The notes under the pieces were generated by a model. The model worked only from the letters and a program-made list of their open reading frames with translations, made no database searches and was not told the origin of the DNA. From contig NZ_JAUJZH010000021.1 in NCBI RefSeq assembly GCF_030486595.1, positions 62,001 through 126,000 on the forward strand: DNA of 64,000 bases, read 5' to 3'. Position 1 is the stretch's first letter. The number at the start of each line of letters is the position of its first letter. This document shows, piece by piece, positions 1 to 7,246 of this stretch. Position numbers and translations under genes: made by a program. Source of the stretch: Variovorax ginsengisoli. GTDB lineage: Bacteria; Pseudomonadota; Gammaproteobacteria; Burkholderiales; Burkholderiaceae_C.

Positions 1-46
1 CTACGTCGACGCCATGGCCCACCACGCGCACAACTTCCGCGTTGGA

Positions 47-718
47 TCAATACGTGAGGATTTTTGGGGACACGATCGCGCCGCCGTCAGCGGCGAGGGC
101 ACGCCCGACCATCGTCTGGGAGGAAGTCGTCTCGCTTTGGACCACGGTGCGGACCAGCTGCATAAGGTCTGACGGGTCCAGGAAGCGCCCAGCACGCCCG
201 ATCCCGGGGTGCACGGTGCTCACCCAGACCGGGCGCGTGATGATCCCCTGGCCGTTGCGCGTTCGGTAGGCGAGATAGATCCAGTGTCCGGCCATGTCGC
301 TCTCACTTCGCTGGCGGTTCGCTGGAACGGCTCGCGCGTATGTTTGCGTAGCCTGCAGCGCAGCGGTCGTCATGCTGACGGCCGCGCCCACCTCGGGATC
401 AGCGGCGTCGGCGCCAAGTGCACCGCAGAGCGCAATGGCCTTTCCAGCGACATCGGCTGTGTTGAGGGAGCCGACGGTGAGGATGCTGCTTTCAGCGGCG
501 AGTTGATCGTTCGCCCAGGTGGCGATCTTTGGTGCGTCGGAAGACAGCAGGGCGCCCGCGCCGAACCAGGCGTTCGCGACGTCGACGACGTAGATGAAGA
601 CATCCTTCCCCGCCAGCGTGTTGCCTGATGGATTGTTCGAAAGCGGATCGACTCGCACTGCCCAGCCGGGGTTGATGGTGCGAGCGAGGTCTTGCCAGAA
701 CTGGTGTTCGTTTTTCAT
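47..718 (-). CDS. hypothetical protein, last gene of the dnaB cluster
   Basis: Predicted 223-residue soluble protein that I do not recognise. The open frame extends upstream to 844, but that part reads like a shadow and overlaps the neighbour; the ATG at 718 begins a more protein-like sequence (MKNEHQFWQDLAR). There is no signal peptide or clear membrane segment. The middle is Ala-rich (about residues 60-130) and a Trp/Tyr-rich stretch (MAGHWIYLAYRTRNGQG) lies near residue 143. It is the distal gene of a minus-strand row dnaB, HU-like, small membrane protein, this gene, with an 88-bp gap before it. No function is proposed. Confidence 0.6.
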   Translation of the reverse strand: MKNEHQFWQDLARTINPGWAVRVDPLSNNPSGNTLAGKDVFIYVVDVANAWFGAGALLSSDAPKIATWANDQLAAESSILTVGSLNTADVAGKAIALCGALGADAADPEVGAAVSMTTAALQATQTYARAVPANRQRSESDMAGHWIYLAYRTRNGQGIITRPVWVSTVHPGIGRAGRFLDPSDLMQLVRTVVQSETTSSQTMVGRALAADGGAIVSPKILTY

Positions 719-806
719 CAAATCAAGATACCGGTCGCAGCGACGATCGCGCAAGGCAGCGCAGAAACTTCCTGCGGACTCAGTGCGCGTGGGGATGCGA
801 GGCGGC

Positions 807-1112
807 TCAATGGCGGAACGGCACTGGCCCACCGGCGAGCACATACCCAGCCGCGACCAGGCCGATCACGAATGCGACGATCGTCCAGAGGTATGCATCG
901 GTGATCCGATCGCCCAGGTTGTCGAGATCTGCGCGAAAGAAGCCCATGACAGCGCGCCGAAAGCCCAGCGACAGCGCCAGGCCGATCGCGGCGGCCACGG
1001 CCATGTGCCAGGCCTGCGCAGGGCGGTTGAAGCCCGCGAGGGAAAAGGTCCAGAGCCAGCCGGCGGTGATGAGCAGGAGTTCTGTGCGTGACTTGATGCT
1101 GCCGAGATCCAT
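807..1112 (-). CDS. small integral membrane protein, unknown function
   Basis: A 101-residue protein with about three hydrophobic segments (roughly residues 12-28, 33-50 and 72-92) separated by basic and acidic loops. The longer frame to 1343 overlaps the HU-like gene and looks non-coding, so the ATG at 1112 was chosen; it begins 2 bases after the HU-like stop codon, as in a tight operon. I do not recognise the family. Small membrane proteins of this sort are common on conjugative elements, but nothing here shows a specific role. Confidence 0.6.
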   Translation of the reverse strand: MDLGSIKSRTELLLITAGWLWTFSLAGFNRPAQAWHMAVAAAIGLALSLGFRRAVMGFFRADLDNLGDRITDAYLWTIVAFVIGLVAAGYVLAGGPVPFRH

Positions 1113-1114
1113 GG

Positions 1115-1522
1115 CTACTTCAACCTGTGCACTGAGGACGTGACTGCCTGGGGGCGCTGGCGGGCGCCCGGGCTGGGTTCGGCGGCTGCAGGCGACCCGT
1201 CCTTCGCCTTGCGCGGCTTGATGGGATGGAATGTGATCTTCTCGCCACCGGGTATGAGATCGATCTGGCCCGTGCGAGGGTTGTGGCGCCGCCGCGCGGC
1301 GTACTCGGTGCGCTTGAAGGTCCCGATGCCTTGGATCCAGCATTCACCGTTGACCATGGCGCTGCTGACGACACGGTTCATCAGGTTGAAGAAGAAGGCC
1401 ACGCCGAACTCGGGCGACATGTTCAGCAGCTCGGCCTCCTTGCGAACGACGGCGTTGGCGCTGTAGCGGGTGCGCCGCTTGTTCGGCTTGCGCGGCTGTG
1501 GTGATGGGGTGGGCGAGATCAT
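1115..1522 (-). CDS. HU/IHF-family DNA-binding protein
   Basis: A 135-residue protein whose middle part carries the HU/IHF signature: GIGTFKRTEYAARRRHNPRT at about residues 66-85 corresponds to the beta-arm motif GxGxFxxxxRxxRxxxNPxTG of HU and IHF. The N-terminus is short and basic (PRKPNKRRTRYS) and a Pro/Ala-rich tail of about 30 residues follows the core, making it longer than the usual 90-100 residues. Its ATG overlaps the dnaB stop codon (ATGA), implying translational coupling. HU-type proteins bend DNA and help replication initiation or recombination, so a plasmid-encoded copy beside a helicase could support replication of the element (inference). Confidence 0.85.
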   Translation of the reverse strand: MISPTPSPQPRKPNKRRTRYSANAVVRKEAELLNMSPEFGVAFFFNLMNRVVSSAMVNGECWIQGIGTFKRTEYAARRRHNPRTGQIDLIPGGEKITFHPIKPRKAKDGSPAAAEPSPGARQRPQAVTSSVHRLK

Positions 1523-2955
1523 TGCAGGTGGTCCTCGTAGAGGGAGGATGCCAATTGGTGGGCGAGCTTGACCGTGCCGGTGGCGCCCTCGCGCTGCTTG
1601 GCGACGATCACTTCGGTGATCCCGGGTTCCGCCGTCTCGGGGTTGTAGGCCTCGTCGCGATACAGGAACATGATCACGTCCGCGTCCTGCTCTATCTGGC
1701 CCGATTCCTTCAGGTCGGACATCATGGGACGCTTGTTCGCGCGTTGTTCCACCGTCCGGCTGAGCTGAGCCAGAGCAACGACGGGGCATTTCAGTTCGCG
1801 TGCGAGCTGCTTGAGGCCCTTGGATGCGTCACCCACGACCACGCGAGCATCGGCACCCGGCTTGGCCGCGGCGCCGGCGGCGATGAGCTGCAGGTAGTCC
1901 ACGCCGATGATCAGCTTCTTGCCCGCGTTCTGCGCGGCGAAGAGGCGCGAGCGCGTCCGGATCTCGGCCAGCGACAGGCCTGGCGACTCGTCGATGTAGA
2001 TGTGCTGGTTCCCGAGCTTCTGCGCCGCCTCGTAAATCGCTTCCAGACGATCGGGCAACTGCTCCGAGCTGTTGAACACCGAACCGGGCACCCGGCCCGC
2101 GCGCGAGATCATCCGCTTGGCCATGGACGTGCCGCGCATTTCCATCGAGTAGAGGAGGGCAGCGCGACCCGCTTCGGCCGCGGCGAGCATGAAGTTCACC
2201 TCCATGGCGGTCTTGCCCATCGAGGGCCGTGCGGCGAGCACGATCAGATCCTCGTCGACCATGCCATAGCCACCGAGAAGCCTGTCCAGGCTCGGGAATC
2301 CGGTCGTGACGCCCGAATCGACCTCTTTGCCTTCCAGGCGCTGCTCGATCTGCTCGAGCACGACGGCGATGAACCCGACCACGTGCTCGGGGCCGGTGCG
2401 CGACGACTTTGCCGAGGTCCGGGCGTTGCCGGCGGCGTCTTCGAGCATGGTGGTCAGCGCCTCCACCGAGGTCTGTCCGAGGGCGGCCTTCTCCACCACG
2501 AGCTTGGCCGAGGCGAGCACCGTGCGGGTCACGCTCAGGTCCTTGATCCGGGTCGCCGCGGCCTGGATGGCCTCCACGCTGGCCGTCAGATAGGTGGGGT
2601 TCGTCGCGAGGTTGATGAGGTAGTCCTCGCCGCCCGTGAACACATTGTGCGTGAGCGAGGCGTCCACCAGGGCCGCCAGGTCGCGGGCCTGGCCGGATTG
2701 ACCCAATTGCTGCCAGAGGCGGAACAGGTTGACGTGGATCTCTTCGCCGAAGTCCTGCGCGTTCAGGGTCGCTGCGATCTGGCCCGACAGATCTTCGCGG
2801 CCGTCCTGCATGAGCGAGCACAGCACCGTGCGCTCACTGATCTGCGAGACGAGGGGGTCGCTCGCCGTCGGGGACGCCACTGCTTCGTTCGCAGCCTCTG
2901 CTGGGGCCGGCTGCTGTGTACGTGGGAAGCCAAACGGTGCGGTTGTTGCGGTCAT
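1519..2955 (-). CDS. dnaB: replicative DNA helicase, DnaB family
   Basis: A 478-residue hexameric replicative helicase, close to the usual 450-480. The N-terminal DnaB domain spans about residues 34-140. The RecA-like domain follows with Walker A ARPSMGKTA (242-250), Walker B LIIGVDYLQL (348-357) and the C-terminal signature RPMMSDLKESGQIEQDAD containing the H4/arginine-finger region. All key motifs are present, so it should be active. The first 33 residues are Ala/Pro-rich and not part of the family fold. It diverges from two putative loader genes starting at 3138, suggesting the element carries its own fork-loading machinery. Helicase genes of this kind occur on large plasmids and integrative elements as well as phages. 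Confidence 0.95.
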   Translation of the reverse strand: MTATTAPFGFPRTQQPAPAEAANEAVASPTASDPLVSQISERTVLCSLMQDGREDLSGQIAATLNAQDFGEEIHVNLFRLWQQLGQSGQARDLAALVDASLTHNVFTGGEDYLINLATNPTYLTASVEAIQAAATRIKDLSVTRTVLASAKLVVEKAALGQTSVEALTTMLEDAAGNARTSAKSSRTGPEHVVGFIAVVLEQIEQRLEGKEVDSGVTTGFPSLDRLLGGYGMVDEDLIVLAARPSMGKTAMEVNFMLAAAEAGRAALLYSMEMRGTSMAKRMISRAGRVPGSVFNSSEQLPDRLEAIYEAAQKLGNQHIYIDESPGLSLAEIRTRSRLFAAQNAGKKLIIGVDYLQLIAAGAAAKPGADARVVVGDASKGLKQLARELKCPVVALAQLSRTVEQRANKRPMMSDLKESGQIEQDADVIMFLYRDEAYNPETAEPGITEVIVAKQREGATGTVKLAHQLASSLYEDHLQ

Positions 2956-2978
2956 GAAAATATTTCGTACTAAACATT

Positions 2979-3050
2979 CTGAAACCGGAACCTAAAGATT
3001 TCAGTTTCTAGAAAACTGCACTTACGGATCGCAGTTCGTGTTGATATTCT
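2979..3050. promoter_or_regulatory. divergent regulatory region between dnaB and the loader operon
   Basis: The 182-bp gap 2956-3137 is clearly AT-richer than its surroundings. It holds nested dyads: CTGAAA (2979-2984) with TTTCAG (2999-3004), and the palindrome CAGTTTCTAGAAAACTG (3002-3018) with 6-base arms. Next comes TTCGTGTTGATATTCT (3035-3050), a motif recurring in other gaps of the window, in which TATTCT could serve as a -10 box for the rightward operon. The dyads look like operator sites for a repressor controlling both directions. No promoter was tested and the -35 element is weak (TTACGG). Confidence 0.5.
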
Positions 3051-3137
3051 GGAGACAACAAGCAACAACCGTCAATGCAAGTGCAAAAAGATTTCTGAAT
3101 CTTTCTACATCAGACTACCATCGCGGACGAAAAAACC

Positions 3138-4034
3138 ATGATCCAAACTCTTACCCACTCTGCGCTCGACATTCGCTGGTTCACCGAGTCCACGTGGTTC
3201 CACTCGTCCGATGCGACGGTGGTGCGCGCCGGTGTGCTCTTGCTCGAGGCGGCGTTTCGCTCGACCCAGCCGGCGACGATCCCTTGCGACCCGCTGATCC
3301 TCTCTCGTTTGAGCGGTTTGAGCGCAAATGTTTGGGCCGAGAACGGCGCGACCCTCCTTCAGGGGTTCGAGCAGGTCGAGGGAGGCGCATGGCGCCACAC
3401 CAAGATGGCCGAGCTGTTCGATGCCGTGAACGAGCGGTTCGGGGCGCAGATCAAGGAACTCGTTGCCTCGTCCGCGCTTGCGAGCTTGGCTGTGGAAGAG
3501 TTCCCCCTCGTCGGCGAGGTGAAGCCCGCAGGCCGTAGCAAGGGAAAGCGTGCGCTCCCGAAGGACTACCAGTTCAACGAAGGTCTGGTGGCAAAGGCGG
3601 AGGAGGCCGGCTTCATCACCGACGAGCACAAAGCATGGCTGCTGCAGAAGTTCAAGGACTTCGCGACGTCGAGCGGGCGCCTCTATTCGAACTGGGACGC
3701 TACCGCGCGCAACTTCTTCACCAGCTCCATCACGCAGCGAGACTTCTTATCCAACTTCGGTTACTGGCCCCGTGACAGCAAGACCCGACTCATGCCCGCC
3801 CTTGGCGCGCCGTCGGCGCCGGTGCGCTCCGGTCCGCAGTCGTTCGAGTCCGCGGCCCTGAACGGCAGCAAGTCCTCCGTCGACCGGGTGCTTGCCAAGC
3901 GTTTCGGCGCCCAGAACGATGTCCAGGACGCAGATGTCAAGCCGGCGGCAGGTACTTCCGCGGCCTTCACCCAGGGTGGATTTGGATTCGGCTTCGCCCG
4001 CAACCGTGGCGCAGCACCGGGAGCCGCGGCATGA
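3138..4034 (+). CDS. putative primosomal / helicase-loading replication protein
   Basis: A 298-residue protein with two recognisable parts. Residues 1-110 resemble phage and plasmid replication proteins of the YdaU/DUF1376 type: an aromatic N-terminus, then a central region with IPCDPLILSRLSGL and a GAWRHTKMAELFDA segment. Residues about 145-200 (YQFNEGLVAKAEEAGF through YSNWDATARNFF) resemble the DnaT/DnaC-associated domain that binds single-stranded DNA or the helicase. The Gly/Ala-rich C-terminus is probably disordered. It diverges from dnaB and overlaps the next gene by 4 bases. The role in loading DnaB is inferred from domain resemblance and context. Weak spacing of any ribosome site leaves the start at 3138 likely but not proven. 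Confidence 0.6.
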   Translation: MIQTLTHSALDIRWFTESTWFHSSDATVVRAGVLLLEAAFRSTQPATIPCDPLILSRLSGLSANVWAENGATLLQGFEQVEGGAWRHTKMAELFDAVNERFGAQIKELVASSALASLAVEEFPLVGEVKPAGRSKGKRALPKDYQFNEGLVAKAEEAGFITDEHKAWLLQKFKDFATSSGRLYSNWDATARNFFTSSITQRDFLSNFGYWPRDSKTRLMPALGAPSAPVRSGPQSFESAALNGSKSSVDRVLAKRFGAQNDVQDADVKPAAGTSAAFTQGGFGFGFARNRGAAPGAAA

Positions 4035-4621
4035 GCACGCAGGCAGAGATTGCAAGCGTCCTCGAGACGGCCGTTCAGGCCTGCGCCGCGTGCCGGCACG
4101 AACTCAACGACCTGGAGGTCACCGCCTGGTTGGCGGCGATCGAGTCGTTCGGCCCGGCCCCGACCACCAAGTTCCTCCTCAACTGGGTGTCGACCAACAG
4201 CCGGAAGGCGCCCACGGTGGCAGATCTGCGCAAGGCGCTTGACCCGACGTTCGTCGAGGAAGAGACCGCGCTCGAGCGCCTGTATCTCCTGGTGTGCCGC
4301 GTGGGCCCCTACGACGCACCGAAGGTGGAGACGACCGGCCCGATGCTCAGTCGTGCCATCGAGAACATGGGCGGATGGGCTCGGATCAACGAAATGATGC
4401 CTGACCGCGCAGAGGATCGGTTCGCCTGGAACGCCTTCGCGGAACGGTTCGCGACCGCTTTCGGTACGGCTCGCACGCAGGAATTCCAGGATTCCCTCTT
4501 GCCGCCCGAGCGGCGCCCGGCCTTGCCGACGCCAAAGGGGTTGCACGAGATCAGCATGAGGGCGTCACGAACCGAGGCCGACCTGCTACTGACCGACGCT
4601 GGCAGCGCGCCTAGAGGCTGA
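4031..4621 (+). CDS. replication accessory protein resembling the DUF6475 family
   Basis: A 196-residue protein. Residues about 80-150 contain LVCRVGPYDAPKV, TGPMLSRAIENMGGWARI and a following FAWNAFAERF, a pattern I associate with the DUF6475 domain of phage and mobile-element proteins that sit beside replication genes. The N-terminal 60 residues are helical and contain a CAAC motif. Its ATG overlaps the stop of the preceding gene (ATGA). Phage proteins in this position often load the DnaB helicase, which would suit the divergent dnaB, but that is inference. The family name is from memory of the pattern and needs a profile search. Confidence 0.55.
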   Translation: MSTQAEIASVLETAVQACAACRHELNDLEVTAWLAAIESFGPAPTTKFLLNWVSTNSRKAPTVADLRKALDPTFVEEETALERLYLLVCRVGPYDAPKVETTGPMLSRAIENMGGWARINEMMPDRAEDRFAWNAFAERFATAFGTARTQEFQDSLLPPERRPALPTPKGLHEISMRASRTEADLLLTDAGSAPRG

Positions 4622-4624
4622 GCA

Positions 4625-5017
4625 ATGGACGCCAGGACGCTGAATCCAGTGGGCTCCGACGCCCTCGCCCTTGCGGACGTGATCGCCCCCGCGATGACGG
4701 GTGCGCTCACGACCATCGCTGAATGGGTGGGCATCGTCGTGGCGGCCTTGTCGCTGTGCCTGCTGGGGGCCGTGATCTGGGCAGTTCAACTGGACTACGA
4801 GGTCATCGCGGTCACCCCCGCCGGCGCACTGGTCCCCTTGGATCAGCTCGACAAGAAGAACGAGGAATCCATCCGGGCCCGGCTCGCGGCGAATGCGCCG
4901 AGCGGGCAGGCCAGCCCAGGGGCGGCCGCGCCGGTGGCGCCCGGTCTCGACAGCCACGCCGCGAGGGCGACGCAGACCAACCCAACCCCGCGCAAGCGGG
5001 AAAGCAGCAAAGAATGA
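4625..5017 (+). CDS. DotJ/IcmM-like short paralogue of DotI
   Basis: A 130-residue inner-membrane protein with one membrane segment (about residues 34-54), then LDYEVIAVTPAGALVPLDQL. The same pattern (REVIAATPEGRLIPIVPLDK) follows the membrane segment of the next gene, a DotI/TraM homologue, but here the periplasmic NTF2-like domain is missing and a Pro/Ala-rich tail replaces it. In Legionella, DotJ (IcmM) is likewise a truncated DotI paralogue that assembles with DotI, so the pair fits the Dot/Icm inner-membrane complex. The stop overlaps the dotI start (ATGA). The assignment rests on the internal similarity and gene order. Confidence 0.65.
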   Translation: MDARTLNPVGSDALALADVIAPAMTGALTTIAEWVGIVVAALSLCLLGAVIWAVQLDYEVIAVTPAGALVPLDQLDKKNEESIRARLAANAPSGQASPGAAAPVAPGLDSHAARATQTNPTPRKRESSKE

Positions 5018-5688
5018 GCGCAGTGTTGAACAAGGCCAATGCGGCCAAAAAGGCGGCCGTCGCCGCCGCCGGTCCGAGCCACAAGGCGGGCGGTGCTGCC
5101 GCCCAAGTGAGCAAGCTCACGCGCCTGGTCGTCTGGCTCTCCATCGCGGTGGTTGCCCTGCTGGTGGCGCTGATCATCGCGTTCGTGTTCCTGACTAGGA
5201 CGCACCGCGAGGTGATTGCTGCGACGCCGGAGGGTCGCCTGATTCCGATCGTCCCGCTGGACAAGCCCTACGTGAGCGACGCGCGCGTCCTCGGCTATGT
5301 GGACGAATGCGCCCGCATGGTCTTCAGCCACGACTTCCTTCACTGGCGCACCACGCTTCAGGGCTCGAAGACCTGCTTTACCGAAAAGGGTGGCGATGCT
5401 GTCGAAGAGGCACTCGCTCCCTGGGTAAAGGACATCGTCGACCGTGAGTTGACCATGTCCGTGAGCCTGTCGGACACGCCTGTGATTGCAAAGCGCGGTG
5501 AGTTCGACGGGAAGTTTGCCTGGCGCGTCCAGGCGCCGATCTCACTGTTTCGTCGGGGGACGAAGGTGAGCGATATGCCGCGGCCATTCATCCTGCATGT
5601 GGTCGTGCGGCGCGTGGGGCTCGACCAGAACCCGCGCGGCATTGCGATCGACAGCCTCCAGCTGGTCCCGGATTCGTCCAGGAACTAG
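5014..5688 (+). CDS. traM: DotI/IcmL/TraM type IVB secretion inner-membrane protein
   Basis: A 224-residue protein: Lys/Ala-rich cytoplasmic N-terminus (1-35), one membrane segment (about 36-60), then a periplasmic domain of about 160 residues containing YVDECARMVFSHDFLHWR, matching the DotI/IcmL family fold related to VirB8/NTF2. R64 TraM is the conjugation counterpart. It forms part of the inner-membrane complex of the type IVB apparatus. The start at 5014 was chosen because it overlaps the upstream stop and yields the expected length; the frame upstream (to 4723) is antiparallel noise over the DotJ-like gene. It is followed by a small gene and dotH, the order seen in R64 (traM, traN, traO). 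Confidence 0.88.
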   Translation: MSAVLNKANAAKKAAVAAAGPSHKAGGAAAQVSKLTRLVVWLSIAVVALLVALIIAFVFLTRTHREVIAATPEGRLIPIVPLDKPYVSDARVLGYVDECARMVFSHDFLHWRTTLQGSKTCFTEKGGDAVEEALAPWVKDIVDRELTMSVSLSDTPVIAKRGEFDGKFAWRVQAPISLFRRGTKVSDMPRPFILHVVVRRVGLDQNPRGIAIDSLQLVPDSSRN

Positions 5689-5743
5689 CCGGCAGGTGCC
5701 ATCCCCCCAACCCCATTCTTTTGACAACGAGGCGAGAAATCAC

Positions 5744-6007
5744 ATGAGCGCGAATCAACCCCAGCAGAACGTCGACCACGAATCGATCGGAATGTCCTTT
5801 GCCACCGCAGAGATGGACGCACTGGAAACGAGCCACCCCGAGTGGTATGCGATGTACAACGATGTGCTGCCCGACTCGCTGGCCAGCCGCGCCGAGCTCG
5901 CCGAACTGTGGGCCACCGCGCCGACGCCGTTCGCCAACGCCCTGATCTACGGCAAGTTCACGATGCGCCTGGAGATCGCAGCGCACACCGGCATTCCTTT
6001 CGTTTGA
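5744..6007 (+). CDS. small hypothetical protein between dotI and dotH
   Basis: An 87-residue acidic soluble protein starting at an ATG preceded by GAGGCGAG about 6 bases upstream. It contains HPEWYAMYNDVLPDSLASRA and ends IAAHTGIPFV. I do not recognise it. In R64 and Legionella the dotI and dotH counterparts are adjacent, so this gene is an insertion relative to that order. Codon use matches its neighbours, arguing that it is real. No membrane segment or signal peptide is visible. Confidence 0.6.
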   Translation: MSANQPQQNVDHESIGMSFATAEMDALETSHPEWYAMYNDVLPDSLASRAELAELWATAPTPFANALIYGKFTMRLEIAAHTGIPFV

Positions 6008-6070
6008 ATCACGCCACGCGGTTGATGCGCTAATCGCGTTCAAACGAAAAGTTTGCAGGACAATATTGCT

Positions 6071-7246
6071 ATGAACGAAAAAACCGACGCCGCGCCGCGA
6101 TCGAAAAAGCGAGGCGCACCCAGCGTGAGCATGCGCCCGGCAACTGCAGCCGTCCTGATGGCCCTGCTTGGATGCCTGTCCTTTGGTGCGACTGCACAAG
6201 GCGTGTCTCGCGTCTCCAATCCGGCGGCCCCGAGCGGCCCGGCGCCGACTCAGCAAGCCCCGGGACCCTCGGCTGCGAGCCCCTTCGCCCAGAACGGACC
6301 CACGCCCGGTCAGCCGGCAGGAGCGCTGCCGTCCCCGGCGACGCCGCCGGCCCAGTCCGCCTCGGCGGCCATGCCAACGCCTTACGTGGCGACGACACAG
6401 GCCGTGCTGGACAAAATCGCGCCGCTGACGCCGAAGGAGATCGTGAACCTGCGCAAGCAGATCGACGAGCGCAAGGATGCATTCACGGAGAACATCTCCG
6501 GTCGCCCGCCTGCGCGGCCGACGAGCACGCAGACGACGGTGGACCTGTCGCCCGGTGCTACCCCACCGGTCGTGCGTGTCTCTCCCCGGCAGGGCGCGTC
6601 GATCACGTTCATCGATGCGGCAGGTCGCCCATGGCCCGTCGAGGCCGCTGACAACTTCAACGTGGCCGGCTACGGCGTGTCCGCGATGGCGGAGCACGTC
6701 TATTCGGTCGGGATGATTCAGCCGCAAATCGGCAATATAGCGTTCAAGCTCAAGGACATCGCCCGGCCGATCACGGTGACCGTCATGCCGGCCCAGGATG
6801 CAACGGACTACAGCCTCGACCTGGTCATCCCCAAGTTCGTGGGCGGCGTGCCCCCTACGGCCATGGCAAGCGCATCGCCCGCGCCATCGCACATGTCCGA
6901 CGAACTGATGCCGTACCTCTATCGCACGCCACCGCGTGAGGCGCGCCGCCTCCAGGTGGCCGGCAGTGGCACGGACGAGATCATGGCGTGGCAGATCTCC
7001 CCAACAAGCATGGCGCTTCGCACGTCCGCCCAGATCCTTTCTCCGGCCTGGATGCGCCGCCAGGGCTCGCCCGATGGGGTCTTCGTCTACCAACTCCCGA
7101 TCACTCCGGTGGTAGTGATTTCGCAAGGCGGTGAACTTCGCAATGTCGCCCTTGGCGGCATCAGCGTCGAGCCGGTCGGGTCAAACGCGACCACAGTTTC
7201 GGGCGCCATCTTGTCGAGCGCACGGAATCAGGGTTTCACCAAGTGA
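6071..7246 (+). CDS. traN: DotH/IcmK/TraN outer-membrane core component
   Basis: A 391-residue secreted protein. The first 43 residues form a long signal sequence (basic region, then ATAAVLMALLGCLSFGATAQ), followed by a Pro/Ala/Gln-rich linker to about residue 105. The remainder is the DotH/TraN domain, including VVRVSPRQGASITFIDAAGR and the C-terminal beta-rich region ending GGISVEPVG. DotH is part of the outer-membrane core ring with DotC, DotD and DotG. A TTG upstream (6053) is in frame, but the ATG at 6071 has GCAGGA 10 bases upstream and was preferred. The stop overlaps the GTG of dotG by 4 bases. Confidence 0.88.
   Translation: MNEKTDAAPRSKKRGAPSVSMRPATAAVLMALLGCLSFGATAQGVSRVSNPAAPSGPAPTQQAPGPSAASPFAQNGPTPGQPAGALPSPATPPAQSASAAMPTPYVATTQAVLDKIAPLTPKEIVNLRKQIDERKDAFTENISGRPPARPTSTQTTVDLSPGATPPVVRVSPRQGASITFIDAAGRPWPVEAADNFNVAGYGVSAMAEHVYSVGMIQPQIGNIAFKLKDIARPITVTVMPAQDATDYSLDLVIPKFVGGVPPTAMASASPAPSHMSDELMPYLYRTPPREARRLQVAGSGTDEIMAWQISPTSMALRTSAQILSPAWMRRQGSPDGVFVYQLPITPVVVISQGGELRNVALGGISVEPVGSNATTVSGAILSSARNQGFTK

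Noticed and set aside
1..46. Possible beginning of another minus-strand gene (NAEVVRVVGHGVDV)
   Set aside because: Only about 14 codons are visible and the start codon cannot be chosen.
1498..2973. Plus-strand open frame of 491 codons over dnaB
   Set aside because: It is the antisense shadow of dnaB in high-GC DNA; the minus strand carries all DnaB motifs.
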